A DNA stretch of 64,000 nucleotides from Aeromonas veronii. GTDB lineage: Bacteria; Pseudomonadota; Gammaproteobacteria; Enterobacterales; Aeromonadaceae. Both the position numbers and the translations under genes were made by a program. Of this stretch, positions 1-8,159 are shown one piece after another. Location: NCBI GenBank assembly GCA_041319085.1, contig CP101033.1, forward strand, positions 1,204,501-1,268,500. Direction: 5' to 3'. The notes beneath the pieces were generated by a model. It searched no databases. It was not told where the DNA came from and worked only from the letters and a program-made list of their open reading frames with translations. The first letter of the stretch is position 1. Every line of letters begins with the position of its first letter.

Positions 1-251
1 CTCGTCATAATCCTTTCTCTCAAATCCTTTGTATCGAGGACAACCTAGACATGCATGAGTCATATCTGATGGTTGATCCATACGGGCGCTTTTTTCAGAA
101 CACACCTCTGTTGCCTGCTGCTGGTCAGGGTTATACCTACAGTCGGCCAATCCTCGAGGTTGGGGCAGGGATGGCCTTTAGCGAAATGAGCTTTGACCAT
201 AAGCGATTTTGCGCACGCTATATCCAGACCAATACGGATGTGGGCGTATGA
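1..251 (+). CDS. Prokaryotic viperin (pVip), C-terminal end, cut by window start
   Basis: The frame is open from base 3 to the TGA at 249-251, so the gene starts upstream of the window; the ATG at 51 is internal. The visible 82 residues include SYLMVDPYGRFFQ, then SRPILEVG and FDHKRF. This is the C-terminal pattern of the viperin family (animal viperin has DSYLILDEYMRFLN at the same place). Family knowledge: viperins are radical-SAM enzymes that convert CTP, GTP or UTP into 3'-deoxy-3',4'-didehydro nucleotides that terminate viral transcripts, and bacterial pVips defend against phage. The CxxxCxxC cluster motif would lie outside the window, so activity cannot be judged. The stop overlaps the next start (ATGA), implying translational coupling. 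The call rests on recognition of the C-terminal pattern alone. Confidence 0.72.
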   Translation, partial: RHNPFSQILCIEDNLDMHESYLMVDPYGRFFQNTPLLPAAGQGYTYSRPILEVGAGMAFSEMSFDHKRFCARYIQTNTDVGV

Positions 252-469
252 AGTACTGTACAAATAAAGATATCGATCAGTTGATCCGCCAACTGATTCG
301 TCAGAGGTGGGTCTTTCAAAATGGTGGTAAACATGGGCGGCTGACCAGCCCTGATGGGCTGCTGACTTTGACAGTGAGCAGGTCACCCAGCGACAGCCGT
401 TGCTTGTATAATCTACGGCGAGATTTGCGTAAGGGTATTTTATCTGTAGCGAATATGCGTGTTTTATAG
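248..469 (+). CDS. HicA-like small protein coupled to viperin
   Basis: This 73-residue protein starts at the ATG overlapping the viperin stop (ATGA); an ATG at 209 is possible but lies inside the viperin frame. It has the layout of HicA mRNA interferases (dsRNA-binding-like fold): an N-terminal helix, RWVFQNGGKHGRL with a histidine where HicA has its catalytic GSHH histidine, a PDG turn, then a basic C-terminal helix with NLRRDLRK. No HicB partner is visible downstream; umuC on the opposite strand comes next. Whether it is a toxin, an RNA-binding accessory to viperin, or a divergent relative is unknown. Base composition is lower in GC than the core genes, consistent with acquired DNA. Confidence 0.6.
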   Translation: MKYCTNKDIDQLIRQLIRQRWVFQNGGKHGRLTSPDGLLTLTVSRSPSDSRCLYNLRRDLRKGILSVANMRVL

Positions 470-513
470 GTATATCCTGCGGCCGTATGATGTTTGAGCT
501 GGTGAATGTAGCT

Positions 514-1773
514 CTACCTCGCCACCGGCAGGTCCTCCCAGCGGGTGGTGTAACAGGGGCTCAGGTGCTCTTGTCGCATCATCCACTCAGGCGACCCCGT
601 GCCTTGGCTGGCAAAGCCTACACGCCCCAATCCCTTGGCTTTGATCTGGTCCATCACGGCCATCAGCGCATCCGATTGAGCAGAGGACGGGGCAAACAGG
701 TCGGCCTGTTGTTGCCCCTTGGGGGTGAACTCACTCAGCATGACGCCCCCCTTCTGATAGCGGTAACCGTCGCGCCAAATCTGCGGTAGCAGCACGTTCA
801 CTTGCTGCAGCAACAACCGGGTATCATCGCTAGGGCAGACCAGCCGGACGCCAGCCTGCTCACTGTAGTAAGGGGCTCGTTCGTCAAAGGGGCTGGTTCG
901 CACGAACAGGTGCACCCGCTGGCAACACATCCCCTCGGCCCGCAGCTTCTCGGCTGCGCGAGCCATAAAGCCTGACAACGCTTGGGCCATTTCTCCACGG
1001 TCAGTCACGCGCTCACCAAAGGAACGGCTCGAGAGGATCTGCTGCTTCGCAGCCGGTTCAACGGTCAGCTCTGCGCAAGGCAGGCCACGCAGCTCCTGTA
1101 CGATCCGCTCGACCACCACGCCGTATTGGGCGCGTAACCCTTTGGCGTCGCTAGCCACCAGGTCAGCCACGGTGTTGATGCCTTGTGCCACCAACTTAGC
1201 GCCCAAGCGCCGTCCTATGCCCCACACCTCGTCCACCGGGGTGATAGCCATCAGCCGGGCACGGCGCAGCTCGTCACGCAAGTCCACAACGCCGCCCGTG
1301 GCAGGCCACTTCTTGGCTGCATAGTTGGCCAGCTTGGCGAGGGTCTTGGTGGGGCCGATCCCGACCCCTACCGTGAGGCCGGTCCACTGCCACACTCGCT
1401 GCCGGATCTGTTGTCCATAGGCTGTCAGGTCCCCGGCAAACGACTCCGACAACGCCATAAACGCTTCATCGATGGAGTAGACCTCAAGCTCAGGGGCCAT
1501 GGTCTCCAACGTGCTCATCACCCTGCCAGACATATCGCCGTAGAGCGCGTAGTTGGAGCTGAATGCCACCCCGCCATGCGCCTCGAACTGCTCGCGGATC
1601 TTGAAGTAGGGCCCGGTCATCTCGATGCCCATCGCCTTGGCTTCGGGGCTGCGCGACACCACGCATCCATCGTTGTTGGAGAGCACCACGATCGGGCGGC
1701 CACGCAGCTCAGGGCGAAACAGCCGCTCACAGCTGGCGTAGAAGTTGTTTACATCAACGAGCGCTATAGCCAT
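514..1773 (-). CDS. umuC: UmuC, DNA polymerase V catalytic subunit
   Basis: This is a Y-family translesion DNA polymerase of 419 residues, near the E. coli UmuC length of 422. It begins MAIALVDVNNFYASCE with the metal-binding aspartate, has SNNDGC and the catalytic YSIDEAF, and near the C-terminus QADLF (about residues 356-360), which matches the beta-clamp binding pentapeptide. ATG at 1771-1773 is chosen; a GTG one codon upstream is equally possible. The start lies inside the 3' end of umuD (about 20-bp overlap), so the two are one operon. The protein copies past DNA lesions after SOS induction when bound to processed UmuD dimers. Carriage on a mobile region is common for umuDC/mucAB-type operons and can raise mutation rates. 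Confidence 0.96.
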   Translation of the reverse strand: MAIALVDVNNFYASCERLFRPELRGRPIVVLSNNDGCVVSRSPEAKAMGIEMTGPYFKIREQFEAHGGVAFSSNYALYGDMSGRVMSTLETMAPELEVYSIDEAFMALSESFAGDLTAYGQQIRQRVWQWTGLTVGVGIGPTKTLAKLANYAAKKWPATGGVVDLRDELRRARLMAITPVDEVWGIGRRLGAKLVAQGINTVADLVASDAKGLRAQYGVVVERIVQELRGLPCAELTVEPAAKQQILSSRSFGERVTDRGEMAQALSGFMARAAEKLRAEGMCCQRVHLFVRTSPFDERAPYYSEQAGVRLVCPSDDTRLLLQQVNVLLPQIWRDGYRYQKGGVMLSEFTPKGQQQADLFAPSSAQSDALMAVMDQIKAKGLGRVGFASQGTGSPEWMMRQEHLSPCYTTRWEDLPVAR

Positions 1774-2197
1774 CACGCTGCCTCAGATTGCCAATCACAT
1801 GGGTGACCACTCCGAACAACTCCAGGGAGAGGCTCATACAAGGGTCGATAGGCGCGAACGCCGGATTGGCTGGCAACAGCCGCAACCTCGGCTTGAGCTG
1901 CAAGGTCTTTACCGTGAAGCAGCCATCGAGTAGTGCAATCACCACATCACCATGGCGCGGGGTCAGGCTCTTATCGACCACCAGCAAGTCACCGGGAAAG
2001 ATGCCGACCCCGGTCATGCTCTCCCCCTCGGCACGCAGATAGAAGGTTGCGGCAGGGTGCGCCACGCAGTGGGTGTTGAGGTCCAACTTCCCTTCCAGAT
2101 AGTCGCTGGCTGGGCTGGGAAAGCCGCAAGAGGCGCGGTGCAAGAACAGCGGGATGGTCACCTCGGCGGGTGATGGGTCTGGGGTTAACAGCTTCAT
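1754..2197 (-). CDS. umuD: UmuD, self-cleaving polymerase V subunit
   Basis: The 147-residue protein is a LexA-fold S24 peptidase. The cleavage site Cys24-Gly25 (ASCGFPSPA), nucleophile Ser60 (GESMTG) and general base Lys97 (FTVKTL) sit at the same numbers as in E. coli UmuD. RecA filaments stimulate removal of the first 24 residues, giving UmuD', which joins UmuC to form polymerase V. A LexA operator lies 12 bp upstream of the start codon, so SOS control is visible in the sequence. It is the first gene of the umuDC pair and overlaps umuC. Confidence 0.96.
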   Translation of the reverse strand: MKLLTPDPSPAEVTIPLFLHRASCGFPSPASDYLEGKLDLNTHCVAHPAATFYLRAEGESMTGVGIFPGDLLVVDKSLTPRHGDVVIALLDGCFTVKTLQLKPRLRLLPANPAFAPIDPCMSLSLELFGVVTHVIGNLRQRDGYSAR

Positions 2198-2208
2198 GGT
2201 AACAATGC

Positions 2209-2224
2209 CTGTGTTTATATACAG
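2209..2224 (-). promoter_or_regulatory. LexA operator (SOS box) of umuDC
   Basis: The sequence CTGTGTTTATATACAG is an exact CTGT-N8-ACAG match with an AT-rich centre, extended by GC/GC to a 20-bp palindrome (2207-2226). It lies just upstream of the umuD start at 2197. LexA bound here would repress umuDC until DNA damage. Confidence 0.93.
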
Positions 2225-2313
2225 GCATTATAGCGCACCACCTTTGAACCAGCGCAAGTCCCGCATGCCACAGATGGCTTGCTATGGCGCCAACAAATAA
2301 CAAAGAGGTCAGT

Positions 2314-2502
2314 ATGAGTCACAATCTGTGTGCCCTACCGAAAGAGCAGCAAGAACGGGTCGAGGTCGAGAAGGCCGCCGCATATGCGGTATGGAAAGAG
2401 CGCAACGGCCACTTGGCCAGCGCAGAAAGCGAAGCAAGCCCGCATAAGTGTGAGCTGAGCAGCTACTTTCTTGAGCAAGTAAGTAGGTACAAACGGGGCT
2501 AG
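2314..2502 (+). CDS. Small unknown protein (62 aa)
   Basis: The start at 2314 is preceded by AAAGAGGTCAGT, a good ribosome binding site; an in-frame ATG at 2284 lacks one. The protein is charged and mostly helical in appearance (EEQ/ERVEVEKAAAYAVWKERN region), ends in YKRG, and has no signal peptide or membrane segment. I do not recognise a family. It reads divergently from umuDC and away from the SOS box, and lies just before the restriction-modification cassette, so it is probably a backbone or cargo gene of the mobile region. Confidence 0.5.
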   Translation: MSHNLCALPKEQQERVEVEKAAAYAVWKERNGHLASAESEASPHKCELSSYFLEQVSRYKRG

Positions 2503-2673
2503 GCTTCCTGCGTTCACGCCCTTATTTTGGGGACATCCTAAATTCCTTAACTTTCGCGCAAATCCGGGCTCTGGAGTTTGAAGATACGACCCAGGGCCTG
2601 CAACTCGCCCCGGTTTTCCAGCACGTATCCTGATCATTGTTGTCTATCTATCCCCTGGTCATTTCTCGATGCT
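2503..2673. other. Spacer with a possible degraded coding remnant
   Basis: No intact gene is seen. On the minus strand a 26-codon stretch bounded by stops (about 2559-2637) reads VLENRGELQALGRIFKLQ in natural-looking protein sequence. It may be the last piece of a lost gene left when the restriction-modification cassette was inserted. The parent family is not recognised. Confidence 0.2.
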
Positions 2674-2719
2674 GATTGAGATTTTATGGTAAATTTGGCT
2701 AAATTCTGCAATCTCAATC
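2674..2719. promoter_or_regulatory. Inverted repeat upstream of the HTH/Mod/Res genes
   Basis: A perfect 10-bp inverted repeat, GATTGAGATT (2674-2683) and AATCTCAATC (2710-2719), is separated by 26 bases and lies 22-68 bp before the HTH gene. Its position suggests an operator, possibly for autoregulation of the cassette. No experiment or family precedent is known to me for this exact sequence. Confidence 0.45.
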
Positions 2720-2741
2720 CATCCTTGATATAGGATCCGCC

Positions 2742-2945
2742 ATGGCAGACTCTGAAGGCGAAATTCTCACTCTCGAAGAAGTTGCCGCATATCTTAAAGC
2801 AGGCAAGCGTAAGGTCTATCGACTGGCGCAGGAGGGGATAATACCGGCCTTCAAGCTTGGTGGCAGCTGGCGCTTCCGCCGTGCTGAATTAGACAACTGG
2901 ATTGCCGCCAGTATCGGGAACCCACATAAACAAGGTAAAAGCTGA
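2742..2945 (+). CDS. Helix-turn-helix (excisionase/MerR-fold) DNA-binding protein
   Basis: The 67-residue protein consists almost entirely of one HTH_17 domain: LTLEEVAAYLKAGKRKVYRL, then GIIPAFKLGGSWRFRR and a closing helix ELDNWI. AGGA eight bases upstream acts as the ribosome binding site. Proteins of this type often precede type III methyltransferase genes and may act as their regulator; the family also includes excisionases, so a role in element excision cannot be excluded. It is 51 bp upstream of mod on the same strand, and an inverted repeat lies in its promoter region. Confidence 0.8.
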   Translation: MADSEGEILTLEEVAAYLKAGKRKVYRLAQEGIIPAFKLGGSWRFRRAELDNWIAASIGNPHKQGKS

Positions 2946-2996
2946 TGCCACTTTTTATTGCCATGCATTGCACATCACAACAAACAGGGGGTTGCA

Positions 2997-5120
2997 GTGT
3001 CTCGACTTACTGACCTACTCGCTAAGGTCAAGGCCAAGGACTCACTGCTGGGTACTGATTTGGAGCGCGAATTCAAGGCGCTGTCCTCCCGGTTACCGTT
3101 TGGTCTGAACTTTGAACGCCACAGTCCGGAAGCGGTTGAATTGCCACTGCGCCCTATCCGCAAGGGCGACAAAGTGCGCGTGCTGCCTGAGCGTGGCTCG
3201 GTCAAAAAAGGCGATCAGCGTCTTTGGCTGGTGAAGGCCATTCACAAGACCAAAAAAAGTGCTGATTTGGAACTACTGAATGCGGCAGAGCCCGTACTGC
3301 AATCGGTGCAGCTGTCCGAGCTGATTGTGGTCGCTGAATTTCGCGACACGATTTATCCGGGCCTTGTTAGCACCGGCAAGGTAACGTGCGGCGACAACAA
3401 CAAGCCCTTTCACACCGTAATCAACGGCGAAAACTACCACGTGCTGAAGGCCCTGACCTACACGCATCGCGGCAAGGTGGACGCTATCTATATTGACCCG
3501 CCCTATAACACTGGTGCGAAGGACTGGAAATACAACAACGATTACGTCGAGGGTGACGATTTGTATCGCCACAGCAAATGGTTGGCGATGATGGAGCGGC
3601 GATTACTAGTGGCGAAGGAACTGCTGAATCCTGCAGATTCTGTCCTTATCGCGACTATCGATGAGAAGGAATACCTGCGGCTAGGCTTGTTACTGGAGCA
3701 AATATACGAGGGCGCCAAAATTGAAATGGTCTCTTCAGTCATCAATCCAAAAGGAACGGGTAGATCCGGAGATTTTGCTCGAACGAACGAGTTCCTTTTT
3801 TTTGTACGATTTGGAGATGCAAAAGTAGGTGGCATGCTTGATGATACAGATGTAGGGGCCGAAGTCGGATGGGAGACTATGCGGCGACGTAATCTTGCTT
3901 CTGTTCGCGGCAGAAAGGGAAAAGGTGCTTGTGGGCCAAATCAATTTTTCCCCATCTTTGTTGATGCTAAGACGGGGGCGATAGTGGGGCGTGGTGACCC
4001 ATTGCCACCTGAAACCTTGCGTGACACAATTGTTCCACCTAAAGGGGCCATAGCTGTATTTCCTGTTCGTCCTGATGGAACAGAAATGAACTGGGAATAC
4101 ACTGATTCAGCTTTTGATAATTGGTGGCCAAAGGGTTTTATCCGTGCAAACGGTAGAAAAGATCAGCCACAGGCTTACATTATTCAGCATCTACCGAATA
4201 AGGCCAGAAAGGAAATTGCCGCCGGCACGGCCGTGATCGAGAAAAGACGTGAAGACGGTTCTGTAATTGCAAAGTATGTTAACGCGACTTTGAAACACGT
4301 GACAACTCAGTGGGAATTCACGTCGCACAGTGCCGAGCATGGAGGAACGGGAATTCTGAAATCCCTTATCCCAGAACGCAGGTTTCCATTTCCCAAGTCT
4401 TTGTACGCTGTGGAAGATTCCCTTCGTTTTTTTGTAGGCGACAAACCTAATGCCATTATCCTCGACTTTTTCTCCGGTTCAGGCACAACGGCCCATGCAG
4501 TGATGCGGCTGAACAAGCAGGACGGTGGATGCCGTCAATGCATATCAGTCACGAATAACGAAGTCGCGGCAGCCGAGCAAAAGGAGCTACGCGAGGAGGG
4601 GCTGCGTCCTGGTGATCCTGATTGGGAAAAACATGGTATCTGCGACTACATAACCAAGCCACGCGTGGCGGCTGCCATTACCGGCAAGACGCCAGCCGGC
4701 GAGCCGATCAAGGGCGATTACAAGTTCACCGACGAATTCCCAATGGCCGATGGTTTCGAGGAAAATGCGGAGTTTTTCACTCTGACCTACGAGGCTAAGA
4801 GCGCGGTCAACCACAACCTAGCGTATGCGCGCATCGCGCCCATACTGTGGCTGCGGGCGGGTGCACAAGGCAGGCGCATCGAGAAATTGCCCGTCGAAGG
4901 TTGGGCGGTTGTCGATACTTATGGGCTATTGACCGAGGTGGATCAGGCCACGCCCTTCATCCATGCAGTCTGCGCGGCCAACGGTTTGCGCATTGCTTAC
5001 ATCGTCACCGACGATGACCGGCGCTTTCAGGCCATAACCAAACGCCTGCCTACTGGCATTGAGGCTGTGCGCATGTATGAATCCTACCTGTCCAATTTCA
5101 GCTTCGCGAACGGGGAATAA
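2997..5120 (+). CDS. mod: Type III restriction-modification DNA methyltransferase (Mod)
   Basis: This is an N6-adenine methyltransferase of the beta class: the catalytic motif DPPYN (residues 167-171 from the chosen start) precedes the AdoMet motif DFFSGSGTT (490-498). GTG at 2997 is preferred because AGGGGG lies six bases upstream; an ATG at 2958 would add 13 residues but has no clear ribosome binding site. Mod recognises a short asymmetric site, methylates one strand, and forms a complex with Res to cut unmodified DNA. The part between the two motifs (about 3,715-4,440), where the target recognition domain sits, is clearly poorer in GC than both ends. This suggests replacement of the specificity domain. 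Res follows after 2 bases. Confidence 0.95.
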   Translation: MSRLTDLLAKVKAKDSLLGTDLEREFKALSSRLPFGLNFERHSPEAVELPLRPIRKGDKVRVLPERGSVKKGDQRLWLVKAIHKTKKSADLELLNAAEPVLQSVQLSELIVVAEFRDTIYPGLVSTGKVTCGDNNKPFHTVINGENYHVLKALTYTHRGKVDAIYIDPPYNTGAKDWKYNNDYVEGDDLYRHSKWLAMMERRLLVAKELLNPADSVLIATIDEKEYLRLGLLLEQIYEGAKIEMVSSVINPKGTGRSGDFARTNEFLFFVRFGDAKVGGMLDDTDVGAEVGWETMRRRNLASVRGRKGKGACGPNQFFPIFVDAKTGAIVGRGDPLPPETLRDTIVPPKGAIAVFPVRPDGTEMNWEYTDSAFDNWWPKGFIRANGRKDQPQAYIIQHLPNKARKEIAAGTAVIEKRREDGSVIAKYVNATLKHVTTQWEFTSHSAEHGGTGILKSLIPERRFPFPKSLYAVEDSLRFFVGDKPNAIILDFFSGSGTTAHAVMRLNKQDGGCRQCISVTNNEVAAAEQKELREEGLRPGDPDWEKHGICDYITKPRVAAAITGKTPAGEPIKGDYKFTDEFPMADGFEENAEFFTLTYEAKSAVNHNLAYARIAPILWLRAGAQGRRIEKLPVEGWAVVDTYGLLTEVDQATPFIHAVCAANGLRIAYIVTDDDRRFQAITKRLPTGIEAVRMYESYLSNFSFANGE

Positions 5121-5122
5121 AG

Positions 5123-7714
5123 ATGAAATTCACCCTCAAGGACTATCAACGTGACGCAGTGCGCGATGCATTAATCAACATCAGAGATGCGCAGGATGAC
5201 TGGCGTCGTAAATCGCGCAAGAGTGCGTTCTCTCTAACCGCTATTACGGGGGCGGGGAAGACCGTAATGGCTGCTGCCGCTTTCGAAGCTCTGTTTCACG
5301 GCGATGACGAGTTTGAATTCGATGCTGATCCTGGCGCGGTGGTGATTTGGTTCAGCGATGATCCGGCACTGAATGAGCAAACGCGCTTCCGCTTGATGGA
5401 AGCCAGCGACCGCATCAACCACACCGATCTTGTGGTGGTGGAAAATACCTTCAACCGCCCACGGTTTGAGGCCGGAAAAATTTATTTTCTCAACACGCAA
5501 AAGTTGGGTAAAAACAGCTTGCTGGTGCGGGGGCATGACCAAGAAGAGCTAGAAGCTAAGGCTGGGCCTCTGTTTCCAGAAACCCGACCAGATCTTCGTG
5601 CTTACACCATCTGGGACACGATCCAAAACACAATTGAAGACCCTGAACTTACTTTGTATCTGGTGCTGGACGAGGCTCATCGCGGCATGGGCAATGCAAC
5701 AGTCAATGAAAAAGGCACAATCGTGCAACGCCTGATCAATGGCTTTGGCAGTGTGCCGGGCATCCCAGTGGTATGGGGGATTTCGGCAACAGTGGAGCGT
5801 TTCAACAATGCTATCGAGTTTGCGGGTAAGCACATCAAACTGCCGAATGTCGTTGTGGATGCGGTGAAGGTGCAGGAATCCGGCCTGATCAAAGATACCA
5901 TACTGCTAGACATTCCCACTGAGACTGGCGACTTCGACACAGTGCTGGTACGACGTGCTACAGACAAGCTGAAGGAGTCCGCTATCGCCTGGCACGAATA
6001 CGCCAAGCAACAGGAGGAATCTCGCGCGGTGGTGCCGCTGATGGTTCTGCAGGTACCCAATACGCCAGACCCCAACGAGATAGGGCGGGCTCTGGACACG
6101 ATTTTTGATCGCTACCCAGAGTTGCCTGCTGCCAGTGTGGCGCACGTTTTTGGGGATCATACCACCCAACAATTCGGGAGCCACAATGTACCTTACATCG
6201 AACCGCAACGGGTGCAGGACTCCACATGGGTGCGTGTGCTGATCGCTAAGGATGCCATCAGTACTGGTTGGGATTGTCCACGTGCAGAAGTAATGGTGTC
6301 TTTCCGTGCCGCCTGTGACCGTACCCACATCACCCAATTGCTCGGCCGAATGGTCCGTTCACCATTGGCTCGGCGCATTCCAGGCAATGACCGACTGAAT
6401 GCGGTTGATTGCTTGCTCCCGAAGTTCAACCGCAATACGGTTGAAGAAGTGGTCGATACCTTGATGCAAGGCGATGAGTCGGCACCACCCACTGGACGCA
6501 TTTTGATCGATTATGTGGAAGTCAAGCCACATCCCGAGGCCAACGCCTCTGTGTGGGCAGCTTTTGAGTTATTGCCGTCTCAGACTCGGCCACAGCGTGG
6601 TGCGAAACCGGCAAAGCGCCTTACCGCGTTGGCTCACGAATTAGCATCCGACGGTATTCTGGTTGGTGCAGGCAGGTTGGCCCATGGCTTGATGCACAAA
6701 GCACTAGATGAGTTCCAGGAGTCTCAGAAAGAGAAGATCGAGGCTAAGCGCAAGTCTGTGCTGACTGTGGATGGTAAGACGGTTATTGCCGACATGAAGG
6801 GCAAGGAAAAAACCTTAGATCAGTTTTGGGAAGACGCCGACGTCGCAGTGATCGATGACGCCTACCGGCGTGCTACGCGCATTTTCAGCCCGGACATTGC
6901 GAAAACATATGTTGAGCATTTGGCCCGACAGGTCCCTGACCTAGACAAGGATCCAGAGGAATTCCTTGAGGCTATTGTCGAGGCCCGTGTCACTGTCGCA
7001 GGCCTTGGTCTGGTCACTGAGATTCAACTCTATTTCGATGCAGCAGCCGACAGTCTTGCGAAAGATTGGCTGGCAAAATACGCACCGCAGATCAAGGCCC
7101 TCTCGGACGACCGCAAGGAGTCTTATCGGCAGATTATCGAGATGAGCACCGAGCCGCAGAGTGTGGATTTGGCAAAGCCTGAATCTCGCTATGAAGCTAC
7201 CAAGGCGCGGGAGAACGACAAGGAAATTGCCTTCCCGACCTGGAAAAACCATCTGCTGTCTGACAAAGATGGCAAGTATCCAGCCGAGCTGAATGAATGG
7301 GAACGCACAGTTGTCGAAGCGGAATCCAAGCGCACTGGCTTCCGGTTCTGGTATCGTAACCCGCAGCAACCAGGACAGTCCTCATTGGGTATTGCTTATC
7401 GTGAACGCAAGGATGAGCCTTTCAAGATCGTTCGTCCAGACTTCATCTTTTTTGCAGAGCAAGATGGCAAGATCGTGGTGGATTTGGTCGATCCACACGG
7501 GCTTCATCTGGCCGATGCATTGCCAAAGTTGCAAGGATTGGCTGGGTACGCTAATGAACACCCTGACGCTTACCGCCGTATTGAAGCGGTGGCTGAAGCA
7601 AGCGGCAAACTGCGTGTGCTTGATTTGACTCGCCCAGATGTTCGGCAAGCAGTGTTATCTTCAACGAGCGCAAAGAGCTTGTTCGAAGGTCTATTGGCTA
7701 ATGACTATGTGTGA
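5123..7714 (+). CDS. res: Type III restriction enzyme, Res (helicase-nuclease) subunit
   Basis: The 863-residue protein has Walker A TGAGKT (42-47), DEAH box LVLDEAHRG (183-186 for DEAH), helicase C-terminal motifs including QLLGRMVR, and a C-terminal PD-(D/E)xK-like nuclease region with RPDFIFF and DLVDPHG (about 771-792). With Mod it uses ATP to communicate between two oppositely oriented sites and cut nearby. The start is two bases after the mod stop, so the two are one transcript. The gene is full length with no frameshift, so the system looks functional. A strong hairpin follows downstream. Confidence 0.95.
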   Translation: MKFTLKDYQRDAVRDALINIRDAQDDWRRKSRKSAFSLTAITGAGKTVMAAAAFEALFHGDDEFEFDADPGAVVIWFSDDPALNEQTRFRLMEASDRINHTDLVVVENTFNRPRFEAGKIYFLNTQKLGKNSLLVRGHDQEELEAKAGPLFPETRPDLRAYTIWDTIQNTIEDPELTLYLVLDEAHRGMGNATVNEKGTIVQRLINGFGSVPGIPVVWGISATVERFNNAIEFAGKHIKLPNVVVDAVKVQESGLIKDTILLDIPTETGDFDTVLVRRATDKLKESAIAWHEYAKQQEESRAVVPLMVLQVPNTPDPNEIGRALDTIFDRYPELPAASVAHVFGDHTTQQFGSHNVPYIEPQRVQDSTWVRVLIAKDAISTGWDCPRAEVMVSFRAACDRTHITQLLGRMVRSPLARRIPGNDRLNAVDCLLPKFNRNTVEEVVDTLMQGDESAPPTGRILIDYVEVKPHPEANASVWAAFELLPSQTRPQRGAKPAKRLTALAHELASDGILVGAGRLAHGLMHKALDEFQESQKEKIEAKRKSVLTVDGKTVIADMKGKEKTLDQFWEDADVAVIDDAYRRATRIFSPDIAKTYVEHLARQVPDLDKDPEEFLEAIVEARVTVAGLGLVTEIQLYFDAAADSLAKDWLAKYAPQIKALSDDRKESYRQIIEMSTEPQSVDLAKPESRYEATKARENDKEIAFPTWKNHLLSDKDGKYPAELNEWERTVVEAESKRTGFRFWYRNPQQPGQSSLGIAYRERKDEPFKIVRPDFIFFAEQDGKIVVDLVDPHGLHLADALPKLQGLAGYANEHPDAYRRIEAVAEASGKLRVLDLTRPDVRQAVLSSTSAKSLFEGLLANDYV

Positions 7715-7832
7715 TACGAAGGCCATTGAAGCCAATTTGGTACGACAGGATGTCAGCCTGTAACGAGCGATAAAGGAAACTGTAGCTTGCTCAATTTCAA
7801 CAACGTGGAATATGAAGAGTAAGTAAAAGAAT

Positions 7833-7855
7833 GAAGGCCGGAATATCCGGCCTTC
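7833..7855. terminator. Hairpin terminator between converging genes
   Basis: Perfect 10-bp stem GAAGGCCGGA / TCCGGCCTTC with a 3-base loop, between the end of res (+) and the end of the 7857 gene (-). On the minus strand a broken T-rich stretch follows. Confidence 0.75.
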
Positions 7856-7856
7856 T

Positions 7857-8159
7857 TCACATCCAGTGCTTTGGGATGACGAGTTCAAAAGAGCGTGCCG
7901 CGTAGTGCAGCATGGCGAGGATCTCCTTATGGCGAGCACTATCAATTAATTGGCCTGTCTTACGCCGCTCCAGCATGTCTTGTAGCTCAGGCAGGGAAAA
8001 CATGCCAAGACGATGGAAGTTGCCCCAGGTTGGCTGGCCAAACAGGTTGTAGATCACCACAGTGCTATCCCGTTCACTGGCCAGTCGTTTTTCACCGAGG
8101 ATCTTGGTCAGCGCCGCTTCGGCTTCCTCTTTGTCATCGTAGGTATTTAGCAGTTTCAT
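7857..8159 (-). CDS. Unknown 100-aa protein downstream of radC-like gene
   Basis: The protein is soluble-looking, with an N-terminal charged helix (YDDKEEAEAALTKIL) and no recognised motif. Its start overlaps the 3' end of the RadC-like gene by 26 bp, so it is likely translated from the same message. It ends against the terminator facing res. I do not recognise the family; position suggests a mobile-element backbone gene. Confidence 0.55.
   Translation of the reverse strand: MKLLNTYDDKEEAEAALTKILGEKRLASERDSTVVIYNLFGQPTWGNFHRLGMFSLPELQDMLERRKTGQLIDSARHKEILAMLHYAARSFELVIPKHWM

Noticed and set aside
60..386. Minus-strand frame of 108 codons opposite viperin and the HicA-like gene
   Set aside because: The opposite strand holds recognisable protein in two coupled frames; this one has no ribosome binding site or likeness.
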